Shown here: positions 25,821 to 34,362 of the stretch, piece after piece | Numbering within the stretch: the first letter of the stretch is position 1 | Layout: each line of letters begins with the position of its first letter | Assembly (NCBI GenBank): GCA_900546175.1 | Contig: URBX01000008.1 | Span: 1-64,000, forward strand | Direction: 5' to 3' | DNA: 64,000 nt | Source: an uncultured Eggerthella sp. | Lineage (GTDB): Bacteria > Actinomycetota > Coriobacteriia > Coriobacteriales > Eggerthellaceae | The notes under the pieces: generated by a model | The model's input: the letters and a program-made list of their open reading frames with translations, nothing else | What the model was told of the DNA's origin: nothing | Databases searched by the model: none | Position numbers and translations under genes: made by a program

Positions 25821-26749
25821 TACCATGTCCTCACTTCTTCATTGCTTACTTCTTGATACGAAATAAGAGCATTTCTTGCTTCATCGGAAAGTTCTTTAGG
25901 AACAACCACTTTTATGGTGAGCTTAAAATCGCCATAACCTGAAGCATTTTTTCCTAATTTCTTGGCTCCTTTTCCCTTCAGGATCAACACGGCATCATTT
26001 TGCGTTCCTGCAGGAACCTTCATACGAACCTTTGAACCATCAGGAAGAGGAACAATTATCTGTGCGCCAAGCACTGCTTCTGGATACGTTACGGGTAGAT
26101 CCATCAGTACGTCTGCTTTGTCGCGAGAGTACAGAGGATGTTTGTCAATTTTTATGGTTACCAACAAATCTCCTGCCGGACCGCCATTAACACCCGCTCC
26201 GCCTTTTCCTTTAATACGAACGCGGCCACCTTCAATTGCGCCTTCAGGAATCTTGATAGTTAATTCTTCCTTTTGGCTGCTTTGAGGAGTGCGAATTTTT
26301 ACTTTCTTTTCGCAACCAAAAAATGCCTCATCAAAAGAAATGGTCATGCTTACGGTTTTATCTTGGCCTTTTTGAGGACGAGGTTGTTGTCCTGCAAAAT
26401 TCCATTCCGTACCAAAAGCACCTTCTCCACGACGCATGCTTTCCAAAATGTCGGACCAGCCGCCAAAGCCTTCGAAAGGATTTCCTCCGCCTTGTCCAAA
26501 TGGATTTCCGCCTGCCCATCCATGAGGAATCTGGCTTTCGTTTGCGGTTCCATACTGGTCATAGAGACTTCGTTTCTTTTCGTCACTCAGAACTTCGTAA
26601 GCCTCGTTAATGTCCTTGAATTTTTCTTCATCGCCGCCTGCATCAGGATGGTTTTCTCTGGCAAGCTTACGGTATGCCTTTTTGATGGTTGCAGCGTCTG
26701 CGTCACGTGGAACGCCTAGCGTCTTGTAATAGTCTGGTGTGGAAGCCAT
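25820..26749 (-). CDS. dnaJ: DnaJ/CbpA-type J-domain co-chaperone
   Basis: A DnaK co-chaperone of 309 residues. The J-domain is at residues 1-70 with the catalytic HPD (ARENHPDAG), followed by a Gly/Phe-rich linker and two C-terminal substrate-binding domains. The cysteine-rich zinc-finger domain of canonical DnaJ is absent, so it is a type II (CbpA-like) protein, as in many coriobacteria. The start at 26749 has AGGAGG 8 nt upstream; a GTG three codons earlier is less likely. It sits after a hairpin (26789-26816) that may lower its expression relative to dnaK and grpE. Confidence 0.92.
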   Translation of the reverse strand: MASTPDYYKTLGVPRDADAATIKKAYRKLARENHPDAGGDEEKFKDINEAYEVLSDEKKRSLYDQYGTANESQIPHGWAGGNPFGQGGGNPFEGFGGWSDILESMRRGEGAFGTEWNFAGQQPRPQKGQDKTVSMTISFDEAFFGCEKKVKIRTPQSSQKEELTIKIPEGAIEGGRVRIKGKGGAGVNGGPAGDLLVTIKIDKHPLYSRDKADVLMDLPVTYPEAVLGAQIIVPLPDGSKVRMKVPAGTQNDAVLILKGKGAKKLGKNASGYGDFKLTIKVVVPKELSDEARNALISYQEVSNEEVRTW

Positions 26750-26788
26750 TCGTTCCACCTCCTTTTCAAAAAAAGAGTTCTTACAAAA

Positions 26789-26816
26789 CAGGCGAACCGC
26801 TATATTGGCTCGCCTG
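26789..26816 (-). terminator. Hairpin in the grpE-dnaJ gap, possible attenuator
   Basis: CAGGCGAACC pairs with GGCTCGCCTG (one mismatch, 8-nt loop); on the minus strand TTTTG follows the stem. A weak terminator within the operon would make dnaK and grpE more abundant than dnaJ, hspR and clpB. Confidence 0.55.
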
Positions 26817-26848
26817 CTACTTCACTTCCTTACTGTGTTGAGACTTCA

Positions 26849-27481
26849 CTACTCTTCAGTTTCAACTTCTCGACGAGGACCGCCGGTAGTTACGGTAACC
26901 ATTGCACTGCGAATAACCTTCGTGCCCATGCGGTATCCCTTTTGATATACCTCAGCAACGGTTTCGTCGGGAACTGTTGCGTCAGGAACAGTTGCAACTG
27001 CCTGAGCCTCAAGAGGATTAAGCGCCTCACCCTTAGGATTGATTACTTCAACGCCTTCTTTTTTGAATACGCTACCGAGCTTGTTGTAAACAGCTTTAAC
27101 ACCCTCAAGTAAGCCGTTTTCGCCGTTAGTTTCTGCGTAATCAATAGTGCGCTCAAAGTCATCCATTACTGGAATAAGGTTCTCAATTACCTTCTCACAA
27201 GCGCGAAGTTTTTCTTCTTCACGCTGCTCGTTCATGCGACGACGGTAGGTGTCCCATTCAGCATGAAGACGAAGGTATTTATCCTGCCAGTCTGCAGCCA
27301 AGCGTTTTGCTGCCTCAATCTGCTCTTCAGCAGTTTCTTCAGCGCTCTCTTTAGCTTCAGTCTCTTCAGTTTCCTCAGATACTTCTTCAGTGGTTTCTGG
27401 ATCGAGTACTTCTGCTTCAACCTCGCAGGCTTCTTCCGAAGCCTGCGCTGTGTTTTGCTGTACCTTCTCTTCGGCAGCCAT
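26849..27481 (-). CDS. grpE: GrpE nucleotide-exchange factor
   Basis: Releases ADP from DnaK. The protein has 210 residues: an acidic, low-complexity N-terminus (about 1-60, EEVSEETEETEAKES), a long coiled coil (AEEQIEAAKRLAADWQDKY to RRRMNEQREEE) and a small beta domain near the end with GYRMGTKVIRSAMVTV, the family signature. It follows dnaK by 3 nt and is the second gene of the operon. Confidence 0.95.
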   Translation of the reverse strand: MAAEEKVQQNTAQASEEACEVEAEVLDPETTEEVSEETEETEAKESAEETAEEQIEAAKRLAADWQDKYLRLHAEWDTYRRRMNEQREEEKLRACEKVIENLIPVMDDFERTIDYAETNGENGLLEGVKAVYNKLGSVFKKEGVEVINPKGEALNPLEAQAVATVPDATVPDETVAEVYQKGYRMGTKVIRSAMVTVTTGGPRREVETEE

Positions 27482-27483
27482 GA

Positions 27484-29382
27484 TTAGTTGTCTTTCTTTT
27501 CGTCATCAACAACTTCGAAGTCTGCTTCGATAGTATCATCGTTAGCAGGAGCGTCAGCACCTGGCTGTGCACCAGCTGCTTCTGCAGAGCTGTAAGCAAT
27601 TTCTGCCATCTTGTAACCAGCCTGCTGCAATGCCTCGGTTGCTGCCTTAATTGCTTCAATGTCTTCGCCTTCAAGAGCAGTCTTTGCCTGAGCAATTGCA
27701 TCTTCAGCCTGCTGCTTAGTGTCAGCTGGAACCTTATCGCCAAGCTCTTCAAGAGTTGCATTGGTTGCATTTACCAAAGAGTCACAGTTGTTGCGAATTT
27801 CAACTTCTTCTTTGCGAACGCGGTCTTCCTCAGCATGGAGTTCCGCATCCTTAACCATGCGCTCTACTTCGTCATCAGTTAATGCAGTAGAACCAGAGAT
27901 GGTGATTTCCTGCTGCTTTCCGGTGCCAAGATCCTTAGCGGATACGTTAACAATGCCATTAGAGTCAATATCGAACGTAACCTCAATCTGTGGAACGCCA
28001 CGACGTGCTGCAGGGATGCCCGTGAGCTGGAACTTGCCAAGAGTCTTGTTACCTGCTGCCATTTCGCGCTCACCCTGAAGAACATGAATCTCAACAGAAG
28101 TCTGATTGTCAGCTGCGGTAGAGTAAATCTCGGTCTTGCGAGTAGGAATTGCCGTGTTGCGGTTAATCATCTTGGTCATTACGCCACCCATGGTTTCAAC
28201 ACCCAAAGAAAGTGGAGTTACGTCCAAGAGAACGATGCCGTCAACATCACCAGCAAGAACACCACCCTGAACAGCAGCACCCATTGCAACTACTTCGTCA
28301 GGATTTACTGACATGTTAGGCTGTTTGCCAGTAATGGTCTTTACCAATTCCTGAACAGCTGGCATACGAGTAGAGCCGCCAACCAAGATTACTTCATCAA
28401 CGTCTCCAGCCTTCAAACCAGCATCACTCAAAGCCTGCTGTACTGGTTTCTTACAACGATCGAGCAAGTCCTTGGTGATACGCTCAAACTCTGCACGAGT
28501 CAAAGTGTAGTCCAAGTGAAGAGGACCTGCCGCGCCTGCAGAAATGAATGGCAAGTTGATATTTGCCTGAGTGGTGGAGGAGAGCTCCATCTTTGCCTTT
28601 TCTGCAGCTTCCTTCAAACGCTGGAGAGCCATCTTGTCTGCACGAAGATCAATTGAGTTATCAGCCTTGAACTTATCTGCCAACCAGTCAATAATGCGCT
28701 GATCCCAGTCATCACCACCAAGGTGGTTGTCGCCTGCAGTGGATTCTACTTCGAATACACCGTCACCAAGCTCAAGAACAGATACGTCAAACGTACCGCC
28801 GCCAAGGTCGAATACGAGAACTTTCTGATCCTTGTTAGTTTTATCAAGACCGTAAGCCAAAGCAGCAGCAGTTGGCTCGTTGATAATACGCATTACTTCA
28901 AGACCAGCAATCTTGCCTGCATCCTTAGTTGCCTGACGCTGTGCGTCATTAAAGTATGCAGGAACGGTGATAACTGCCTGAGTGATAGGTTCGCCAACAC
29001 GTTTTTCAGCATCTGACTTGATCTTCTGGAGAACCATTGCAGATACTTCCTCTGGCATGAAGTCCTTGCCTTCAATATCAACAACAGCACGACCGCCATT
29101 GCCAGACTTTACTTTGTAAGAAACGGTTTTCTGCTCTTCACCAGTCTCAGCAAAAGAACGGCCAATGAAGCGCTTTACCGAAGCTACGGTATTCTCAGGA
29201 TTGGTTACTGCCTTATTCTTTGCAGCTTTACCAACAATACGCTCACCTGTTTTTTCGAAACCTACAACTGATGGGGTAGTGCGGTCACCTTCAGCGTTAA
29301 CCAAAATTTCTGGCTCACTGCCTTCCATGATTGCCATAGCAGAGTTGGTTGTACCAAGGTCAATACCGATAATCTTTGCCAT
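27484..29382 (-). CDS. dnaK: Molecular chaperone DnaK (Hsp70)
   Basis: A 632-residue Hsp70. The ATPase domain starts [16 protein letters not shown] and contains the phosphate-binding and connect motifs ([41 protein letters not shown]). The substrate domain includes [16 protein letters not shown] and a helical lid, with an acidic C-terminus ([14 protein letters not shown]). It is the first gene of the HspR operon, downstream of a strong promoter at 29481-29509. Confidence 0.97.
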   Translation of the reverse strand: MAKIIGIDLGTTNSAMAIMEGSEPEILVNAEGDRTTPSVVGFEKTGERIVGKAAKNKAVTNPENTVASVKRFIGRSFAETGEEQKTVSYKVKSGNGGRAVVDIEGKDFMPEEVSAMVLQKIKSDAEKRVGEPITQAVITVPAYFNDAQRQATKDAGKIAGLEVMRIINEPTAAALAYGLDKTNKDQKVLVFDLGGGTFDVSVLELGDGVFEVESTAGDNHLGGDDWDQRIIDWLADKFKADNSIDLRADKMALQRLKEAAEKAKMELSSTTQANINLPFISAGAAGPLHLDYTLTRAEFERITKDLLDRCKKPVQQALSDAGLKAGDVDEVILVGGSTRMPAVQELVKTITGKQPNMSVNPDEVVAMGAAVQGGVLAGDVDGIVLLDVTPLSLGVETMGGVMTKMINRNTAIPTRKTEIYSTAADNQTSVEIHVLQGEREMAAGNKTLGKFQLTGIPAARRGVPQIEVTFDIDSNGIVNVSAKDLGTGKQQEITISGSTALTDDEVERMVKDAELHAEEDRVRKEEVEIRNNCDSLVNATNATLEELGDKVPADTKQQAEDAIAQAKTALEGEDIEAIKAATEALQQAGYKMAEIAYSSAEAAGAQPGADAPANDDTIEADFEVVDDEKKDN

Positions 29383-29480
29383 AATCTATTTCCTTTCAGC
29401 TTTGCCCGCGTTGCGAGCTTCTCTGTTGTTACCACAAACGATAATCTATAAGTCTTTTCTATATAATCTTGACGGGTACT

Positions 29481-29509
29481 ATAATAAAATCTAAGTCCCC
29501 TATTGTCAA
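29481..29509 (-). promoter_or_regulatory. Promoter of the dnaK operon with possible HspR site
   Basis: On the minus strand TTGACA (29509-29504), a 17-nt spacer and TATTAT (29486-29481). The canonical HspR operator is CTTGAGT-N7-ACTCAAG. The sequence CTTGACA-N7-ACTTAGA, starting at 29510 and overlapping the -35, matches at 9 of 14 defined positions, and a CTTGAC (29468-29473) mirrors the GTCAAG at 29505-29510. The promoter is well supported; the operator is only a candidate. The rest of 29383-29632 shows no gene. Confidence 0.7.
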
Positions 29510-29631
29510 GTTTCCTTATTTATAAATGTTGAGATTTTGTGAGTACTGAATTTTCCCAGGTCAGAAGAGGGGTTTATTTAATTCGAAAGAATTTGTAGGT
29601 CTGTTGAAACCTAACATGTCTCCCTCACCAT

Positions 29632-29658
29632 AAAAAAAGAGCCCCTTTCGGAGCTCTT
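29632..29658 (-). terminator. Terminator of the ferredoxin gene
   Basis: On the minus strand AAGAGC(T)CC pairs with GGGGCTCTT over GAAA, followed by a seven-T run. It lies 41 nt after the ferredoxin stop. Confidence 0.85.
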
Positions 29659-29698
29659 ACATACTTAGTGCTTTACCGTTTTGCGTGAAACAGGTTAA

Positions 29699-29887
29699 TT
29701 AGTCTTCAGCAATCTCAACAATTGCACCCATTGGGCACTCTTCAACACAGTCTCCGCAAGCAATGCAAGCCTCTTCGTTGGTTACCTCGAGAACACCGTC
29801 AACAACTTCAATAGCGCCCTGTTGACATGCGTCTACGCAAATACCACAACCAATGCATTCATCAGTTTCAATAATAGGACGTGCCAT
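29699..29887 (-). CDS. 2[4Fe-4S] ferredoxin
   Basis: A small electron carrier of 62 residues. Two clusters are formed by CIGCGICVDAC and CIACGDCVEEC, the clostridial-type pattern, with a pseudo-twofold repeat and an acidic composition. It could accept electrons from the indolepyruvate oxidoreductase or other ferredoxin-linked enzymes of this anaerobe. It stands alone, with possible promoters on the minus strand among TTGACG and TTGCAA matches at 29940-29985. An AAGG ribosome site precedes the ATG. Confidence 0.94.
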   Translation of the reverse strand: MARPIIETDECIGCGICVDACQQGAIEVVDGVLEVTNEEACIACGDCVEECPMGAIVEIAED

Positions 29888-29996
29888 ATTCTAACCTTGC
29901 CTTTTCCTGTCTGGTTAATACTCTTAGGGAAAATATCACGACTTACCTAGTTTGCAAGTATGAAACGGTATTTTTTTCGTCAAGTGATAACAATCT

Positions 29997-30025
29997 CCAC
30001 TCTTTTAGGCTAAAGAGTGGTTTTT
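29997..30025 (+). terminator. Terminator-like hairpin with no obvious plus-strand gene
   Basis: CCACTCTTT (29997-30005) pairs with AAAGAGTGG (30012-30020), followed by TTTTT. The T run is on the plus strand, yet no plus-strand gene ends here; the flanking genes are on the minus strand. It may end an unannotated small RNA from the 29900-29990 region. From 30026 to 30147 nothing else definite is seen. Confidence 0.5.
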
Positions 30026-30147
30026 GCCTTCCCTACTATCACAACAAAAACAAAATTTTGTCCCTTTTACCAAACGGCTTTCAAAACCATCTTTCGCCTT
30101 CGTTAAGCAAAAGAGCACTTGCCAACAAATCCCGAAAGTAAATATAA

Positions 30148-30231
30148 GGAAGCTGTTGACCAACAAGTACAATCGTAGACGAATGTCCGCTTTATTGGTT
30201 AGCAAATGCGAGGAAGCTGCTGACCAACAAG
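30148..30231. repeat. Duplicated HypE C-terminal coding segment
   Basis: A 21-bp sequence, AGGAAGCTGYTGACCAACAAG, occurs at 30148-30168 and 30211-30231. The second copy encodes LVGQQLP at the end of HypE. The first, beyond the stop codon, would read LVGQQLPYIY instead of LVGQQLPRIC. It looks like a remnant of a second tail. Confidence 0.7.
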
Positions 30232-31218
30232 CATATCCATAATGCGCAATGCACCAAATCCTGTACGAATAGATACGCGTGGTTCACGGTTTTCGGGTTT
30301 TTCTATAACCTCACCAATAATGGCAGCGTCTATGCCATATTTATTGGCCTTCATAGCCTCTAACGCTGCTTGTGCCTGATCAGCAGGAACAACGCAAACC
30401 ATCTTTCCTTCGTTTGCTACCTGATACACATCGTAGCCCAGCATTTCGCACGCACCATATACTGCATCTTTTACCGGAATGCTCTCTTCCTCTACTTCAA
30501 AGTCAACTTGAGACTGACTGGCAAGCTCATTTAACGTTGAAGCAAGACCTCCACGAGTTGGATCGCGGAAACAACGAGTATTAGGAGCTACGGCAAGCAC
30601 TTCCTGGATTAGATGATTAAGCGGTGCTGCATCAGTTTTTAAGTCTGCGGAAAAACTCAGTTCCTCGCGACAGCTCATAATAGTGATGCCGTGATCACCA
30701 AGCGTGCCCGTAAGAAGAATTTTGTCTCCCGGCTTACAGCTTGCACCACTAAGAGATACTCCCTTTGGAATATATCCAACACCACTGGTATTAATAAATA
30801 CTCCATCACCATGACCACGGTTTACTACTTTTGTATCACCCGTAACAATTTTTACTCCAGCTTCTTTTGCCATTTCTGCCATAGATGCACAGATTTTTTT
30901 CAGGTCTTCAATAGGAAAACCTTCTTCCAAAATAAAGCCACAGCTTAAATACTGAGGGATAGCACCTGAAGTAGCTACATCGTTTACCGTTCCGCAAACT
31001 GCTAATTTTCCAATATCGCCACCAGGAAAAAAGTGGGGAGTAACTACAAAGCTATCGGTAGAAAAAGCCAACTTGCCTTCTGCTGGAAGAGGCAAGGTTG
31101 CCGCATCATCTCCCGTAAGAAGCTCATCACTTCCATACGCCTCGTAAAATACTTGGTCAATGATACGTTTCATCATAGTACCGCCGCTACCATGACCAAG
31201 GAGTACTGTTTCGTCCAT
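30199..31218 (-). CDS. hypE: Hydrogenase maturation factor HypE
   Basis: In [NiFe]-hydrogenase assembly HypE dehydrates a thiocarbamoyl group on its C-terminal Cys to make the cyanide ligand. Here the C-terminus is LPRIC with that Cys last. The N-terminus (LLGHGSGGTMM), GDDAATLPL and RDPTRGGLASTLNELA fit the AIRS/PurM-like fold; 339 residues is normal. HypA, HypB, HypC, HypD, HypF and a hydrogenase are not in the window, but nikR upstream supports a nickel function. The 3' end has a partial duplicate. Confidence 0.94.
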   Translation of the reverse strand: MDETVLLGHGSGGTMMKRIIDQVFYEAYGSDELLTGDDAATLPLPAEGKLAFSTDSFVVTPHFFPGGDIGKLAVCGTVNDVATSGAIPQYLSCGFILEEGFPIEDLKKICASMAEMAKEAGVKIVTGDTKVVNRGHGDGVFINTSGVGYIPKGVSLSGASCKPGDKILLTGTLGDHGITIMSCREELSFSADLKTDAAPLNHLIQEVLAVAPNTRCFRDPTRGGLASTLNELASQSQVDFEVEEESIPVKDAVYGACEMLGYDVYQVANEGKMVCVVPADQAQAALEAMKANKYGIDAAIIGEVIEKPENREPRVSIRTGFGALRIMDMLVGQQLPRIC

Positions 31219-31239
31219 TCTTTACTCTTGCTTTCTGTC

Positions 31240-31662
31240 TTATATAAATTCACCAGTAGTTGTCATTACCAAACGGCCCGTTTTAACACCTTTCGTGCCC
31301 AAGATAAGGTTGCCCACATCTTGCACTTGGCCTGTTTCGCCTTTTAAAATAATGACTTCGAGGCAATTATTAACATCAACATGTACATGTACTGAAGTAA
31401 TAACCATATCCAAATAGTGATGCTGGATATGATGGAGCTTCTCTTGTAAATCTGTTGCGTGATGGTTGTACACAATAGTAAGAGTGCCCATAACAATACG
31501 ACCTGGAGTAGCGCATTCGTCTTCAACCAAGGCTTCACGAACAAGATCACGCACTACTTCACTGCGATTTTTAGCTAAACCACGACGAGCAACTAAACGG
31601 TCAAATTTTATTAACAGATCTTCCGGCATTGCTACCGAAAAACGCATAAGATCGTTTTTCAT
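31240..31662 (-). CDS. nikR: Nickel-responsive regulator NikR
   Basis: A ribbon-helix-helix repressor of 140 residues. The N-terminal arm (MRFSVAMPEDLLIKFD) binds DNA, and the C-terminal ACT-like domain carries the nickel ligands, seen as HHIQHH..., SVHVHVD and the Cys in NNCLEVIIL, matching the His, His, His, Cys set of E. coli NikR. It usually represses nickel uptake. It lies 21 nt upstream of hypE on the same strand, so the two are probably co-transcribed. I do not see a clear GTATGA-N16-TCATAC operator nearby. Confidence 0.93.
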   Translation of the reverse strand: MKNDLMRFSVAMPEDLLIKFDRLVARRGLAKNRSEVVRDLVREALVEDECATPGRIVMGTLTIVYNHHATDLQEKLHHIQHHYLDMVITSVHVHVDVNNCLEVIILKGETGQVQDVGNLILGTKGVKTGRLVMTTTGEFI

Positions 31663-31679
31663 GCTTTTCTCTCTTATTG

Positions 31680-31934
31680 CTAAATAAGGTTAACGGTAAC
31701 TCCGCTTGCAGCGGCTGCGTCATCCTCAAGAGCATCTTTTGCATCGTCAATCATTGCACGTACCGCATCAAGAGCGTGCATTGCTTCATGAAGCTTTGCT
31801 CCAACGGTTTCATAGCCCGCGTCTTCTGCATCATGACCTAAGTTGTGAACCCAACGACGCTCAAGCTTAATATGGTCGTCAATTTGATCAAGCATCTTTT
31901 CAAACTGTCCGACATTGATTCCGTTAGTACACAT
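31680..31934 (-). CDS. Small His-rich helical protein upstream of nikR (84 aa)
   Basis: Not a recognised family. The 84-residue protein starts MCTNGINVGQFEKML, is predicted helical, and has His at 21, 30, 34, 49 and 53 plus Cys2; the acidic end is Ala-rich. TGAGGC lies 5 nt before the ATG at 31934; a longer in-frame start has no site. It precedes nikR by 17 nt, so it is first in the nikR-hypE transcript. A metal-handling role linked to nickel is an inference from position and the His residues. Confidence 0.75.
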   Translation of the reverse strand: MCTNGINVGQFEKMLDQIDDHIKLERRWVHNLGHDAEDAGYETVGAKLHEAMHALDAVRAMIDDAKDALEDDAAAASGVTVNLI

Positions 31935-32096
31935 AGTTGCCTCATTTCTGTTGAGTTTCGAAGATAGTCTTAATATAGGTGTCATTGGATAATATTAATT
32001 GGAAAATATACCAGCGGTAACAAATACCTATTAAAATGTAACACTACTACCTTTGAAAAAGAAACGCTTCTCAAGCAATACCAATTGGAGTATTTT

Positions 32097-32720
32097 ATGG
32101 CTTCTCAAAGCACTTCCCTTTACGATATCAACCGTATTCAATTATGGAATGCCTATAGCGCCTATCTCCAAGGATCCTCCTCAGCACTGTTCTGTGTGGT
32201 TTCTTTTGAAGAAGTATCTCTTGAAACGCGGTCGGCTTTTCTCAGCGTTGCCAACCGATTAGGCTATAGCAATTCACTTTGTTTTATCACCATAGCACCC
32301 TCACAAATTCCTACTGAAATGCGTCCCGCGCCTGATGATGCCGAGCTATTATATGCAAAATCCTCACTGAAGCCTTACGAAGAGCACTTTAGTACTACCA
32401 AGAGTTCCCTTTTGCCTGCTGAAAACACCCATACCTTTCAAAACAAAGATTGCCCCGAGCGCTTAGCTTCATACCCTTCATTACAAGAAAAGGAGCTTCT
32501 TATCATTATCGAAACTCTCGATCCGCTTTGCTTGGTGTGCTGCGATCAAACGTCTGCATCTTATCTAGCAACTGCTTATCAGTGCTCTATTGCTCTTGAG
32601 ACTAAGACCTCCTTGTTAAATAGACCTTTTAGAGGATTTGTAGACATTTCGCGTAGTCTTTTTGACAAGGAAGAAAAGCAAAAGGCTTGGCAGCTACTAA
32701 AAACACTACCAAGCCTCTAA
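32097..32720 (+). CDS. Hypothetical protein (207 aa)
   Basis: Function not recognised. The N-terminus (LYDINRIQLWNAYSAYL) is helical and the C-terminal third has an alternating hydrophobic pattern (ELLIIIETLDPLCLVCC, ATAYQCSIA) that vaguely recalls uracil-DNA glycosylase-like folds, though no catalytic motif is convincing. GGAG lies 6 nt before the ATG at 32097. There is no membrane helix or signal. It is a single gene convergent with galE, and the hairpin 32683-32719 near its stop may end transcription from both sides. Confidence 0.72.
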   Translation: MASQSTSLYDINRIQLWNAYSAYLQGSSSALFCVVSFEEVSLETRSAFLSVANRLGYSNSLCFITIAPSQIPTEMRPAPDDAELLYAKSSLKPYEEHFSTTKSSLLPAENTHTFQNKDCPERLASYPSLQEKELLIIIETLDPLCLVCCDQTSASYLATAYQCSIALETKTSLLNRPFRGFVDISRSLFDKEEKQKAWQLLKTLPSL

Positions 32721-32760
32721 AAGTTTCTGGGCGAAGTTAGCAACAAAGTATTCGCTTGCT

Positions 32761-33888
32761 TTATCCTTCATATCCATTTGGATTGTTGCTCTGCCAACGC
32801 CATGCATCCTGGCACATACGATCCACATCGTATTCAGCAACCCAACCAAGTTCCTCTTTAGCTTTATTGCAAGCTGCATAGTTTTCTGCAATATCACCAG
32901 GACGTCTTGCTTGAATAACATACGGTAGAGTTTTTCCGCAAGCCTTCTCAAATGCATGAATCACTTCAAGAACACTAGTGCCTTTTCCTGTTCCTAAATT
33001 AAAGATACCAACGCCGGCACGAGTACCGTCCTTTTGTGGTTCTCCCTGATAACTACCAATGCCAATTGCGGCGCCGGTACCAACTTTTCCGCCCATCCAT
33101 TCAAGTGCCTGAACATGACCACGTGCCAAATCAACCACATGAATATAGTCACGCACGCCCGTACCATCAGGTGTTGGATAATCATTGCCAAACACGTTAA
33201 TACACTCAAGCTTGCCCGTTGCAACTTGAGCTACATACGGAAGCAAGTTGTTTGGAATACCTTTTGGATCTTCGCCAATACGACCCGACTCATGAGCACC
33301 AATAGGATTAAAGTAGCGAAGGAGAACAATGTTCCATTCAGGATCGGCTTTATAGAAGTCAGTTAAGATACGTTCAAGCATTGCTTTTGTCTCGCCATAA
33401 GGGTTTGTACACTCATGAAGTGGACAATCTTCGGTAATAGGAATAAACTCTGGATCTCCATATACGGTTGCGCTTGAGCTGAAAATGACATTCTTTACAC
33501 TATGCTTACGAGCCACATCAAACAAAACCAAAGAGCCCGCAACATTGTTCCAGTAATACTCAAGAGGTTTTTGCGTGCTTTCACCTACTGCTTTAAAACC
33601 AGCGAAATGAATAATGGCATCAATTTCATGAGTTGAGAAAATGGTTTCTAAATAGTCTCTATCAAGAATGCTGCACTGATAGAACACAATGCGCTCATCT
33701 TCAGCTGAGGTAATTTCTTTTACTCGTTTTAGCGCTTCGTAATTAGAGTTCGAAAGATCATCAACAACTACAATTCGATATCCCTGATTGAGCAACTCGA
33801 CACAGGTGTGGCTGCCAATAAAACCAGCACCACCCGTTACTAAAATTGTTAAGTCTTCATGAGAAGCAGCAAGACTGCGATTTGCCAT
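32761..33888 (-). CDS. galE: UDP-glucose 4-epimerase
   Basis: Interconverts UDP-glucose and UDP-galactose for the Leloir pathway and surface polysaccharides. The 375-residue SDR-type protein has an N-terminal NAD site (ILVTGGAGFIGSH), a catalytic Ser/Tyr-x3-Lys set (SSSATVYGDP, YGETK) and RYFNPIGAHESG. It has a short extra N-terminus of about 13 residues and a small insertion (EPQKDGTRAG). No other galactose genes are next to it. Confidence 0.94.
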   Translation of the reverse strand: MANRSLAASHEDLTILVTGGAGFIGSHTCVELLNQGYRIVVVDDLSNSNYEALKRVKEITSAEDERIVFYQCSILDRDYLETIFSTHEIDAIIHFAGFKAVGESTQKPLEYYWNNVAGSLVLFDVARKHSVKNVIFSSSATVYGDPEFIPITEDCPLHECTNPYGETKAMLERILTDFYKADPEWNIVLLRYFNPIGAHESGRIGEDPKGIPNNLLPYVAQVATGKLECINVFGNDYPTPDGTGVRDYIHVVDLARGHVQALEWMGGKVGTGAAIGIGSYQGEPQKDGTRAGVGIFNLGTGKGTSVLEVIHAFEKACGKTLPYVIQARRPGDIAENYAACNKAKEELGWVAEYDVDRMCQDAWRWQSNNPNGYEG

Positions 33889-33999
33889 AGAAAACCCTTC
33901 TTCAAAGTATAAGATCGCGTTTTTCTCAGAGAGTTCTCTGAGTCAAATTATTACTAAACTCAATCAGTATACCCTAGAAGTTCGAAAGGTCTTTTACGC

Positions 34000-34028
34000 A
34001 AAAAAAAGAACCCCGCATTGCGAGGTTC
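34000..34028 (-). terminator. Terminator of the DUF5679 gene
   Basis: On the minus strand GAACCTCGC pairs with GCGGGGTTC over AAT, followed by eight T residues. It lies 60 nt after the stop. Confidence 0.88.
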
Positions 34029-34087
34029 CGAAATGAGCATGAAGTAATGGATTTGATCCTTACCTACATACATATGCCACACGGGGC

Positions 34088-34252
34088 TTACTTATTTGCA
34101 ACGCCACCCATACGACATACAGTGGTACCGCACTTAGGGCACTGTCCTTTGTAGATGTAGCGATTATTCTTGGTAATGCTTTCCTTAGGGTCAATCATCT
34201 CAACCTTTTCTTTGCACTTTACACAATAACCCTGCTGTACAGCTTCTGCCAT
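34088..34252 (-). CDS. DUF5679 zinc-ribbon protein (54 aa)
   Basis: A 54-residue protein beginning MAEAVQQGYCVKCKEKVEM. Two CxxC pairs, Cys10/Cys13 and Cys38/Cys41 (QCPKCGTTVCRMGG), form a zinc ribbon, and the spacing and the YCVKCK...GQCPKCG frame match DUF5679, a small family common in Actinobacteria and other bacteria with unknown role. GAGGT lies 5 nt before the ATG, and a strong terminator follows. Confidence 0.88.
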   Translation of the reverse strand: MAEAVQQGYCVKCKEKVEMIDPKESITKNNRYIYKGQCPKCGTTVCRMGGVANK

Positions 34253-34362
34253 AATAACCTCGTTTCAATTTGTCACTCTGCGTAAATATAGCAGCCTTAC
34301 AAGACCGATTTACTATTCTAACAATTATCAGGGGATTTGCTACCTTTATCCGCTATTTCTGG

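Noticed and set aside
29383..29520. CIRCE/HrcA operator upstream of dnaK
   Set aside because: The TTAGCACTC-N9-GAGTGCTAA repeat is absent, and hspR in the operon argues for the other system.
30005..30205. 66-residue minus-strand ORF after hypE
   Set aside because: It is not in the frame of the duplicated HypE tail, has no ribosome site and no recognisable content.
31940..32040. NikR operator upstream of the small His-rich gene
   Set aside because: Only partial GTAT-like half-sites are present; no match to GTATGA-N16-TCATAC.
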